Below, piece after piece: positions 12,401 to 24,400 of a stretch of DNA of 64,000 nt (its first letter is position 1; every line of letters begins with the position of its first letter). The stretch lies in assembly GCA_018697195.1 (NCBI GenBank), contig CM031857.1, positions 66,799,053-66,863,052 of the forward strand. Reading direction: 5' to 3'. The notes under the pieces were generated by a model, which was not told the origin of the DNA, made no database searches, and saw only the letters and a list, made by a program, of their open reading frames with translations. The DNA comes from Certhia americana. Its lineage: Eukaryota > Chordata > Aves > Passeriformes > Certhiidae. The position numbers were made by a program, and so were the translations under genes.

Positions 12401-15400
12401 AGTTAACTTGGTGTTTCCCCTTCCTCATGCACAGGCATCCCCCACATTAGTACTGGACAATCTTCACATTGCTCTTTTCTTATTTTCACATGCCAGTGAT
12501 CACGGCAACACATGCTGGTTCGCATTCAGCAAAGAAAGCACCAAACTGGAATAACATTCCTAAAATCCATTGCATTTCATGTGACAAACCAATGCAGCAG
12601 ATTTGCAGCACTGCAACAGAAACAGGTGACAGCTACTTGATGACAGCATAGAAGCCTCTAGTTTTAACAGGCTTTTTGATCCAAAAGCCTGTTTTCCCAT
12701 TTGCATCACGGAAGTCTGTTAGAAATGCAGGAGCACAGGGCAGAGTGGGAGAGGTGCCATGTGCTGCATTCCACTGGGAATCCTGCTGTTAAGCTAGTGG
12801 CACTGGAGAACTAGGCAGGAGACAACGCTCTCACCTCTTGGGGAGGTCACTTTCTGAGTGCTGTAGCAACCTTCCTGAGCCCTGGTAAAAGGTTTTCAGG
12901 AAAGAAGGGGCAGAGAGAGAGGAGGGGAGACCAGGTGACACAGATTCACTCTCACTGAGAGCGCGCCGAACCCCGACCACAGGACTGTGCAGGCAACAAG
13001 AAAACACAGCAGACGGGTCAGCACAGATTCAGACACAACAACAAAACCACTGGATTAGAGACACTGGCCAAATACATCACCTTGGCTTACATTAACTTTA
13101 TTTCCCAGAAGATAAAATGTACCATGTGCACTCCTGGGCAGCTTCCCTGGGGATATTGATTTTGCTGTTACAGCTGATTTCTATTAAAAAGCTATTCAAT
13201 GATATGGCAGAACAGGGAGAACATCCTATTTCTTTAGCTTTATTTATTCCCAAGCCAAATTCAGAAAAAAAAAAATTCTTAAATATTACGAAAATATCCT
13301 TAGAAACCTTCTTTCAATAATATGAACCACACCTTTTCTTCCCATTCAGTTTTCTTTTCCTTTTGTAAACAACACATTAGGAAATAGAGATGATTTAAAT
13401 GCAGTTTTTCTGGATAAATTTTTGTAAAGTAATTACATTAAGAAAGATAGTACTACTCCACAGTTAAACATTACTTAGTTGTAGCAACAAGTGTTGGAGG
13501 GGACATAAAAATTAATTCAGTTTCTTTTGCTTAACATTTATGACTAATCCTCAGAAGGAAAGAATGAAAAATCACAGCCTAGAACCACACTGCTACAAAC
13601 TGTTTTGACTAAAAATCTGCTGATACCACTTAATCAGTGACTTGTTACAAGTTATTACAAAGTAATGTAGTCAGCAAGTCCTTCACTTTGAACTGTCAGG
13701 GTTTCCTGTTTGCATACAACACAGTTAGTGGGGAAAAAAGTTTATCTCAGTAAAAAATACGTTATTTATCGCTCTAGAAACACAATGTAACAAAGGCTCA
13801 TTTCTTACCCTTCGCTGTCTGTCATTCTCCCAAAACAGAACACAATTTTTTATCCTTCTCTAATTGCTGGTACAGCATTCATGCTGACATTTTAACATAG
13901 ACATCAAACAAGTGACAAATTACTATTTAAAGCTATTTTTAGAAAGAGTCCACAAAAAGTAGAATTATAGCCAGACACTGAAACAGACAATAGATTTGAG
14001 AATTTGATTCTCCAACAGAAAAAAATTCAGCTCATCTGGACCTGAGTTTTGTAAAGGGGTTTGGAGTGTGTATAGTCACTTACTGCAGGTAGCCAGCATA
14101 GAGGAGAAAAAGAAGGCACAACCAAAGAATCCCACAATGAACTGTGGGGACCTCTTCTGCTGAGTGAAGGAACTCCTGAAGGAACAGTGTTCCATACATT
14201 AATAGCTGGAGAGTCTCCAAAAAGGAAGCAGAAAGAAGTTGCAGAGGGAAGCTACAGAGGGAAGCTCTGGAGAAAGGCAAATAGGGAAATCACATGCCTC
14301 AGAGTTCAGTGGATGTGTTTAATCCTTATGTCCTTTTTCAAGACTCCTCACCAGTTGTAATTCTGGGCATACTCTCTGTGAGATTTGACTAACACAGCTA
14401 CAGACACTTGAAGCTGTTAGTGCCTTTTCATCCTGGCATAAAAGTTTCAGGCTGCCATCTCTGCCACATAAAGCACCGAGGGCCTCTCTTCCAGGGTCTG
14501 ACTAACAAGACTGTCAAAAAGACTCAGGTCAGAAGTGACAAATAAATAAATAAACAGATTGGTGCTGGCATCTGGATGAATCATCAATCCGATGGATTGA
14601 TGCCTCCCCTGAACCGCTAATTTGGGAACTATTGAGTTACTGCAAAGTACCAAACTACAAAGAGGCAGAGAAGACAGGATGAAAATAAATAAATGAATGA
14701 ACAAACCAGCCCCGGAGAAGTGCAGAAACCAACCTGAACTAAGCTCCTTAGTTACTTTGTCAGCAGCAGGGCTGTAGCAGGCTCCCCAAGGAGGGAGGCG
14801 GGTGAGGCTGGAGCAGCAGGGCACCGCGGGTGGGTGGCACGGTGTGCCCCGACTCACCTTGCCGTCTCCACGCAGTTCTGCCGCAGCAGCGGGGACCGGG
14901 CACTCTGGGACCTCCCGTTCTGGAAGGTTATCCTCCGTCTGGCACTGGAGGGCGGGTGGCTGAAGGTGTGTGCGCGCCTCCTGAACTGAGGGGAGTCCGA
15001 GCCTTCCTCGGGAAAGGTCTGCCAGGCCGAGGACACGGGGGACGCTGGAGGAGTAGCTGGCGGGGAATCGCCCGGAGAAGTGTCCTGAAAGGAAGTGCTG
15101 GCGGAGTAAGGCCTGGGGCTCTGTGCCCTATGAGAGCTCTCACTTAACCCACGGGCAGCCAGCACCGGGGCACCAAAGCCTCTCCCCCTTCTGGGTCATG
15201 GCCTATTGTATGCTAATTATCACCCAAACCAGACATCCTTTGATAGCTCACTCCAAACCAGCAGCGTCCTTCTTCCAAAAAGTGAAAGTGGAGAGAGGAA
15301 TAAAACTGTATACGCAACACAAACAACATACTAATTACTCCAGGCATCCTCTCACAGGGATTGGCATTCCAGCTACCAGACTTCTATCTCTTTTGGGAAA

Positions 15401-18400
15401 ACACAGGAATGGAAAAGGCTAGGGAAACTGCTTTTAGCTAGTTTCCTCGACATATCGCGAGCATACTTCCTGTACCGTCACAGCGACATCCTGGAAAAGA
15501 GACTGTTATTACACAGCCAGTTTATGAGTAACTGTAGCAGGAAAACCATAACAGAATCTTCACCTCCTGGGAAAACCAGTAACCAACCCTCATGTGAGGT
15601 AACTTTAAAACTTTAAAAACAGGAAATAAAAAGAAAGTTAACAGAGTTCCGCCCTCTTGCTACCATATAGCATCCCCAACAGCTGGGCTTAGGTCAAAAA
15701 TTCTTACTTCCCTAAAGCACCTATTACTTACAGAAAGGATTCTTCACCTTCAGAGCACTTCCTTTTGTTGAGACATGACCTTACTTAATTACTTCAGTAA
15801 AACAAGGCAGAAACCAGAAATTCCTTGCTTTTTGTAAAAGCAAGGGAAGTGCAGGAAAAAAAGGACTAGCGATCAGATTAAAGCTGAAGCTTCAAGTCAG
15901 CATAAACTCCAGCTTTCTTACACCCTCTGCCTCCCAGTGGAAGCATCTTTGAGTTTTTTAAGTTGATGTTCCTTGTTCTATTTCCTTCAAATTAAAGCAG
16001 AGTGCTGCGTTCACGCTCCACTGACAGCCGCGCATGAAAACACGTTTAAGCAAAGCTCCTTACGTACTCTGTCAGAAGCCAGGCTGCTGCAGCGCTCAAA
16101 GCTGTCCACACTTCCCAGGCGGCCTCGCATTCTGTTGGCTCCCTGCAAGAAAAAAGGCAAGAAATTTAATCTGGTCTTTTTCCTCTTTTCCTGAAGGCTA
16201 GGCAAAGAGGGCAGGTGAACACAGGACAGTTCGGGCATGTGACATGTCTGACATAAGACCACAGACAAGCACTGGACTTTACAAAAAAGTGACATCTTTA
16301 GCTGGCCAGACTGCATCTCCTACATTGCTCCCATAAGTTTTAAACCTGCACCTCTACTGTTTGAGGAAAGTGAGTATTTCCTGACACTTCTGAGGCAAAA
16401 CAGCTAAGTCAGCTTAAACAGCTGAGTTCAAAAAACTCCGGAATTCAGTACTGTGCATGCACTGCTCCTAATGGATGCATCTGACACACTGCAGTCCTGT
16501 GAGATACAGTTTACCAATACCGTAACATTTCAGACAAATTAAGTCCACCTGGGGAAAAAGGAGTAAAAGTACTAAAACTGGGGAAAAATGCTCTCCTGGC
16601 AGTAAATCCAGCCAAATAGCACCAGACAAGACTTTTCATTTATAATGCAGATAAACCTGATGCAAATTTGCTAGAAATTTATGCTAAAGGATCTTTGCTG
16701 AATTTATAACAGTCCTTTAGTTTTGCAAGAAAAGGCAATAGATCCATAACATTTTTGACTAGCTTTCACTCCTAATGTTAACTCCCTGGTGATGTTTGCT
16801 GTTGCAGACTTCTGACTACTGAAGCAAGTTGCTTTCAGTATCCAGTATTGCTTATCAGGAGAAAAATGGCCTAGGTTTTAGGAAAAAGTATAGACAGAGG
16901 TCCTCTTAGTATGCTTGCAGCTCCAGGGGATGTTTAGTCAACATCATCAGAATTTATTTAGCCTACTTTTTTCCTAGTAAGAGTTATTTTCAAGACTTAG
17001 AGTGCCCTTTAAGCACATTATCCCACTTAAGCACATTACCAATAAACACTCTGCCTGAAGCATCTCTTCACTGAATCTCCCAAAAAACCAAAAGCAAAGA
17101 ATAAGCTGGAATTTTTTCACTACCTTTGAAAATGCACACTTTCGGCACTGTAAGAAGGACTTTTTATTTAAGAAAGAACAACAGCAGAAGAGGTTAGTGC
17201 AGCATGGAGTGGATGAAATCTTTTCAAGAGGTCAAAGAAAGGTTATATTTATTTCTCTGAGGTACCTCATTAGGAAGCCAGGTTTTGGTTCAAACCTCAC
17301 AAAAATAAGATCAGTCCAGCGAAACAAACAAGTGAAGAAGTGACATTCCTCTGGGACTAAGTGAAGCGAGGGCACAGAAACCAACAAGTTTCCTAAAGTA
17401 AGTAGTGAGTGGCTTAAAATGTCACTTGATGCTATCTACCTAGCTAAGCCATCCACTTAAAGTGTTCCTAGATACTTGTTACTACATACTTCTTTCTTTC
17501 TTTCTAACTTTCCAAAGATTGACACTAAGACTCTCCCCAACTTATACTGACTTCTAAATTTTATTTTAAATTTTTTATCTATAAAAAGATGCTGAATGCC
17601 ACTTTAAAAAGAACAAAACAAAACTAATTTAAGTTCTTTATTGGTCTCTCTGTTACCAAGTGTACTTTTAAATAAAGATGGCAACTCATGCGTAATTAGC
17701 TCTATTGCATCAATACCATCTACACCTGGCTTAAGGGAGGGTAAGCCCAATACATCAATAGGTATTTAGTGCTTAAATACCTTTAAGAATTAACCATGAT
17801 CTGTTAGGCTTGTTGCAATAGCCTGATGAAGAACTACTGAAACAGTCTTTGTGTATCACATGTATGCACATAACGCACAGCCCACCTGCACAGAGACACT
17901 TCTATGTGCCTGCTTTAAACAAATAATTAGTGGTTGAGCTGAACTCCAAGTAATTTTTCTTGGTCTTGCATCGTGTAACCTTTAGACAGATCTGCAAGGA
18001 TGTGTATCATGACTCACTGCAATGTACTGCTGTTCCTGATCTATTGTAATGTCAAGGTAAAGATGAGGCAACCTTTCTCACAATCCCAAATCTGCTTCAT
18101 AAACAGCAAATTTGAAATGCCCCTAATTCAGATTCAGGTGTCCCCCTTCTCTTGAACTCAGTCATGGGCTGTGGTAGAGCCTTATAGTATAATATGCAGC
18201 ATGTCTCAGTGGCCTTGGTGAGAAGAAACATACTACACCGAAAAACCCCTAACATCTATTTATAAGAGATTTCCCTTCAGAGATTTTTCAGTTTAAGCAG
18301 TGTATTTCAGTCCAAAGGACTTGTCCTTGATATGACTGTAGTGCCAGCATGGCTGTAAAAGCTTTAATTCAGCAATGACTTCTTTCACAGCCACCACAGG

Positions 18401-21400
18401 GTAAGTGATCCACCACTAGAGTTAGATCACTTGCCAGTCACATGTCCCTTAGATGTGGAAAAGAACCAGATACATCAAAGGCACCACTGTAGCTGTCACC
18501 ATTTGATGATACTCCAAACTGCTGAAATTACCCAAAATTTCTGACTGCCATCACTCTTTTGCTTTCTTTTACATAAAGTCACTTCCTCTTTCTCTCTCTC
18601 CATATTCAAGCCAAGTCCTTCGTTTGTAAAATCTCCTACACAAGAGAAGTCAAATTTGACCAGGAGAGTTTAATGCTAGTTTCAGACCTAGATCGAACTG
18701 ACACCTGCCTCTAAGTTCTAAGGATCCTCTCCGGCTAAGAGTCTTCTGTTTCCTTTACAGGGAACATCCATGGCATCCTACATTTGTAGGTTACTTTATG
18801 ATACGTCCTTGTAAGCTGCAGGACAAGTGCAACTTAGTGCTTTTGAAATTACTAACAGAAGGAACTTAATGTCACTGGTCCAAATTATCCCATACTCAGC
18901 TCATCACATTTCCTCTGTAATGACACTGGATCCCAGGCACACAGCCTTCTTCAGATACTTCCCAGGGCAGGCCCAGTGGGCCATGGGTCTGAGCTCCTGG
19001 TGCTCTTCTGGGTATTTAGTCCAGAGCAGGTTCAAACAGTTCCAAGGGACAGGATGAAAAAACTCTGCTTCAGCTAGCCAAAAACCAACCAAAAGCAAAG
19101 GAGAGCTCTCCCACTGTCCGCACTGCAGACAACACAGGTTGTGTGTGAAGGAAAGCTGAAAACTCTTATCTTCGTGTTTTGAAAACAACCACCTCAGACA
19201 TTCCACCGCTTCTTCTACACTCTTAGATAATTTTAAAGGTGCAAAACTTATTTCTGAGCTAAACAGACAAATGGAGATACAAATCAGCATCAACCTAGGA
19301 CAGCCTCTTCTCTGACTCACCCTTCTGAGCAGAGGACACTGAGCAAAACTTGCCGTTTAGACTTCTTTACCAAAAGACTACTAAATGAAAGAGTTGCATC
19401 GATTATTCACAATTTCACACTGTATCTGGCTAGGAACATTAAAATGAAGATCAACTCACTTTTTAAGACTATTGCTTTTTTTTCCCCTGCAAAAGGAACT
19501 TTGATACTAGTTTCTAAAGATTCTTAGTGCCTAATATGAGCAATTGTAGCTATGAGCTGGAAGTTATTACTTGTCAGAATAGAGACATTTCCCATATATG
19601 CAGGCACATTGATTCACACTTTGCAAAACCAATAGCATGTCTCTTCATGGGATCAAGCAACCATCCTGATGGAATTTTAGACAGAAGCAACACATCCAGC
19701 AATACTCAGCTAGCTCACTTGCCACCTACAATGAATGTTCATTATTCAGAAATTTGTCTTTTTTCCCCTCAATATGTGTGGCCTTACAGTAAACTTTCTA
19801 GCACAGTTAAGTCACAATCAACCCAGCTGTAACTCTCGGATTTCACAGCAGGGATATTGCTTCATTAAGCATTTAAAAGACTGAGGACATAACAAAGAAA
19901 AATCTGATAGGTCTTTACTGTCAAGGATAGGTGGGACAGCTGATGATGAGTTGTTAAACTTACCCTTGAGAAGATGTTTTCCAGAGAGCTAGTCAAGGAT
20001 TTCTTTGCCTTGTTTTTCAGAATGTCAAGTTTAAATCGACCACCACTGGTGGTGCTTTCTGGAATCGCACTGTTAGAAATGACCTGTTGAAATGAGCAAG
20101 GACACTATTCAGCTTTGGCAATTCTTTTTTTAACTGTGAAGACAATTTCCAAAGACTAGAGATGAATCAGGTTACGTAAGAAACAAAACACCCTTGGCCT
20201 TATTAAAAAAACCCAACACAAACACACTACCCTCCTTCTAAAAACAAACCCCAAACAAAAACCCAAAACAATCTCTGAGCAAACAAACACACCCACAGAA
20301 AAAGGCACATTCCATCCCAAAGGGTATACTATAAAAGTATACCAATTTAACAATACTGTTGCCCATTTCCTTTGCAAGATAAGTTCATAGTTTATACTAA
20401 AACTGATACCCTCTTCATTCCTATTCTTCCTAGATATTATTGCTTGGGTGGGGGGATCAAAGGGGAAAGAAAAAGAGTTATCCTCACGCTATAAGGAAAT
20501 ACAGATGTAAAATTAATTGACTATCTTTCTTCCTGTCACGTCCCCTCAACTTATAAAACCCAGATGAGCCACTATAAATGAAATCAGATTTCTTTTCCTG
20601 TACAGTCCTTTCTTAAGTAAAATACCCAGCTTAAGGTGCACCTGAAGAAATCTAGCAGTGGCCTTACAAGTAATTAAGACAGAATTTTAACAGGCTGAGA
20701 AGGGGGAGAGGAATAATACAAAACCAAGCTTTACCGATGGTGCTTCACCAATGTGGATGTGGGCTTTCTGCTTAGTCTCACAGAGCTGACGGAGATGTAG
20801 GATCACAAGTTCGTTTTCTTCCTGGTCATTGTCTGGCTTCATTTTCTGTCAGTAACAGCAAAGAAAGGAGTTTGTCTTTCAAGTCATGATTTGCTTATTT
20901 TTCTTTCCTATGTAGTTAGTTATTCCTTGAAATTAATACACTGATACACCAAACACCAGAGTGCGCTGTTACTATGTCGAATTGCAATTCTGTCTGTGTG
21001 CCTTCATAGTCCTGAGCAAGATAAAACAAAACTGACAAATGTTGCAGGCTACAGAGAGAAGGGAGCCTTACGCCCATACATTTTGTTTCCTAAGACTGTC
21101 TGTTACTATACAGCCTTCTAAGTAGCATAAGGAAACCAAGCCACTCTATTCTTCAGGAATCCAGAGAGGAGCACAGCCTTTGGAAGACTAAATAAATCAT
21201 TGTATAATTCACCCACTAGAGTACACCAGCTTACACCAGAATTTTGTGCCAAAGTAAGCCAAAAAAGACAAATTCTGAAAATGCCGGATATGTTCCTGAT
21301 ACCTGCACATCCCTCCTGCTCTCAGCCTATTCCCAGATCACTTTCAAGCAGGGAAACCTGTCTACAGATGAAAAACTAAGCTCAGAACACAAAAAATACC

Positions 21401-24400
21401 CTATGTAAGAACACAAGAGTATCTCAGCAAATTTGGGAAACAAAACCTTTCCAACAGCAGTGTATCACACATAAGGTTAAGTTGGAGCATGCTATTTCAA
21501 TATGATTCTTAGTGGAAAAATAGAAAATTCTAGATCAACTACACAACAAACCAAACAAATCAAAAGCAAAATTATCTTGTCCGTTTCATCATGGATGAAC
21601 AGCTTCTAAGGTATTACCTGAACACGTTCAAAAATGTCTGCTTGTTCATTGTCAGTTAGCGATGACAGATGTCTCTGAATTACAAGTTTGGCTCTTGGTG
21701 GATAGAGTCCTAGGAAAAGAATGGATCACTAAGGATTCTCAAATGATCTCCCAAAACACTTTTGAGCAAAATGACAGTAGAAGATATAAATCTGCATTTG
21801 AGTTTATACAAGTTGAACATATGACAGTTGTACACATGTACACATAATACTCAATAATTGAGGTTTTGCTAAACCATATGGCTTTGTACCCTTTCTTTAG
21901 CAGCAAAAATATAACAACAGCAGCAAAGTGGCCGGCTCCTCTGTAAAAGGTTGTGCTCCCTACCCCACCAACGGCTTCTGTCTGTCAGCTGGAAGCCTGA
22001 CAGCTGTATGGGAGAGGAGGAGGAAAGGAACAGATCAGGGTTATAATGGGAAAGATAATCAATACATAAGATACTTGGAAGTTTTCAGATGCTTTTAACT
22101 GAAAAATTTAGATGTCTTTCAACCTGAGGAAAGGATAGGGTAGAGGTCTTACCAGAGAACTGAAGACACTTTTAAAAGCAAGAACAGCATGAAAGCTGTA
22201 AGAATAAAGGAAAGATTTTCTGATACTCAATAAAGTGAACATTTTGTCACAGAGGTAATTCCATGAAGATATAAAAATGTGAGTGAAAACAAACCCATCG
22301 AACAAGAAGATTTTTTTTCCATCTAAGGTAGATATCATTCATAGAAAATTGCCACCAGAACAAAGAAAATATTTTTTTTCAAAATCATGCAGATTTAGGT
22401 TTGATTTTGCTAAATTTCCAGACTCAAACAAGATGGATTAAAAAAAAGGGACACTAAAATAAGTTTTTCAGTCACTAAGTAGAATGTTTATGAAACTATT
22501 ATACAGTACTCATTGCACCAAGAAAGATTTTATTTTGATTCTGGGTACTTTTCAAGTTACTTACACCGCCTTATACAGCAATCTCTATCATTTACAGAAA
22601 ACCTTCCCAGCTTAGCCTTACCACTTCTGAATACTTGTTGTTAAACCCAGAAACTGTAAGTCACAGTCTAGCAAAATTTCATCCCACTAGGATTTTACGC
22701 TTGGCTTTTCAACTACCAGAGGGAAGCAAGCAGCAACAGTGACTTCCAATGAATGGGAGAACTGTAAATATCAAGCACCACCATAATCACACCAGAAAAT
22801 ACAAGACTATTTACTTTTTGCAACACACTTGATTTTCTTTTTTTTGCATACAACATTTTGCAAGGACACATAGCAGAGTCACTATAGAAACAGGATCCTA
22901 ACTTTTTTTAAAAAAATTCTAAAGACTTTTTGCATGTATTCTGGCATACTTCACTTTCAGAGACACTACAAAAGTTGGTCTATTCATATCTGAAGTCAGG
23001 TAGTTGTCTTAACTTTATTTATTAGATATTAACCTCCTAACTTAATAATTTATTTTCCCATAATATAACTAGATTTTGAAGTGTGTGAGGGAATAAACAC
23101 AAAGAAGGAAAAATAACCCCACACAGGAAAGAAGGAACACACAGGAAAAATCATTTTTGATCATGACGGTCTTTTTAGAGTCATTTTGAAAGCATGCAAC
23201 TTGAGAAAAAAAACCCCAAAACAAACAAATGGAAGATTAACTGGTGGGTTTTGCTGCTCTGCCTAAGAAAGGTTTGATGATGAAAGAATATGTTATTATA
23301 ATAGAAGTTACACTATATTCTGTTACAGTATCATTACTGCTAACACTCCACCTAAATACAGAGAACGCAAAGTGACAGTAAGAATTGCACACTGGGATAC
23401 TTTTCCCTCTGCTTTTACATTGTCTAAGTTATTCCTCTAGAAAAATCAGCAAACCCCAATTAGAAGATAAACTCAGCTGCTACCTTCAATTCTCTCACAA
23501 AGTTTGTGCAATGAATGCATAGGGCAGGCCTCACACAGTTTAATCTGGGTCTTGGCATTTTGCAGGGCTGCAGCAGTGCTGAAGGCTTGCTTCAGGGTCA
23601 GCATTACCTCATCAACCTACATGGGAAGGAGGGAAAAGAGTATATAAACAAAAAATACATGCCATGTACACAGAATTAGATTTATAAATCACATCTCAGA
23701 CAGGTGCTTTACAATTAAAGAAAAAGACAAAACCATACAAACCCATTTGCTGTTTTCTAAAGAGATCACGGTTGAATTCCCAGCTTTCTTCCTTTTCTGT
23801 AGATGAATCTTTAAGTTCTGCCAGACAGTGTAATTTTGTTGTCTAACTGCAGCTACTCAAGCTTACTGGGAAAGCACCAACTATTTTAAGAAGCTGCAAG
23901 TGAGAATTTTTGGCTTGAATACATGGTGGCTAAATAAAAAGCATTCATTTCTTTAGCTTCAAGTCTGTCCTGTAAACTGAACATGTTGCCTCTTAACCCC
24001 TGTCCTTCAACCACTAAACCATTTTAGCACCAACCCCCACAGACCCATTCCTGCTGCCAGATGGGAGCTTCCCCCAGCAGTTCACTTTTCTCCTGGACAC
24101 CAGACAGCCTACCAGCCTTATTACAATCCTTACATATCCTTAAGCACTGCTGGCCTGCCCTGATCTTTCCTCTGCCACAAACACAGCAGTGCTCAGCTTG
24201 TATCTAAGAAAGGTTGAGCTCACAGCATTTCTCCATATTCATTCAAATATGCTCCCAGACCTGGCATACAAAGTGCTTGGAGTTCCCCTCTCTGTATTTC
24301 AGGGCAATACAATGCTTATTAAAAGCTGTTTGCTCAGTATCAGCATTATCAAGGAAAGAGGGAGACAGCAGCTTGAGAACAATTTTAGGAACGAAAACAA

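Noticed and set aside
13493..13530. Possible reverse-strand CR1 tail (TGTTGGAGGGGACATAAAAA)
   Set aside because: Similarity limited to one short word; the expected gatcatc core is absent.
14087..14184. Splice-like segment (TTCCTTCAG ... GCA|GTAAGT) upstream of the cassette exon
   Set aside because: Its length and phases do not fit exon 10 (AG|) and the next exon (|T). The translation in the compatible frame has no TBC1D4 similarity, and the true homologous cassette is at 12835-12984.
14447..14857. 136-codon minus-strand frame starting at the exon 10 donor
   Set aside because: It begins exactly in the intron, has no similarity to the protein, and exon 10 read-through hits TGA at once in the real frame.
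14830..15147. 105-codon plus-strand frame over exon 10
   Set aside because: Antisense shadow of a GC-rich coding exon; stops are rare there by composition.
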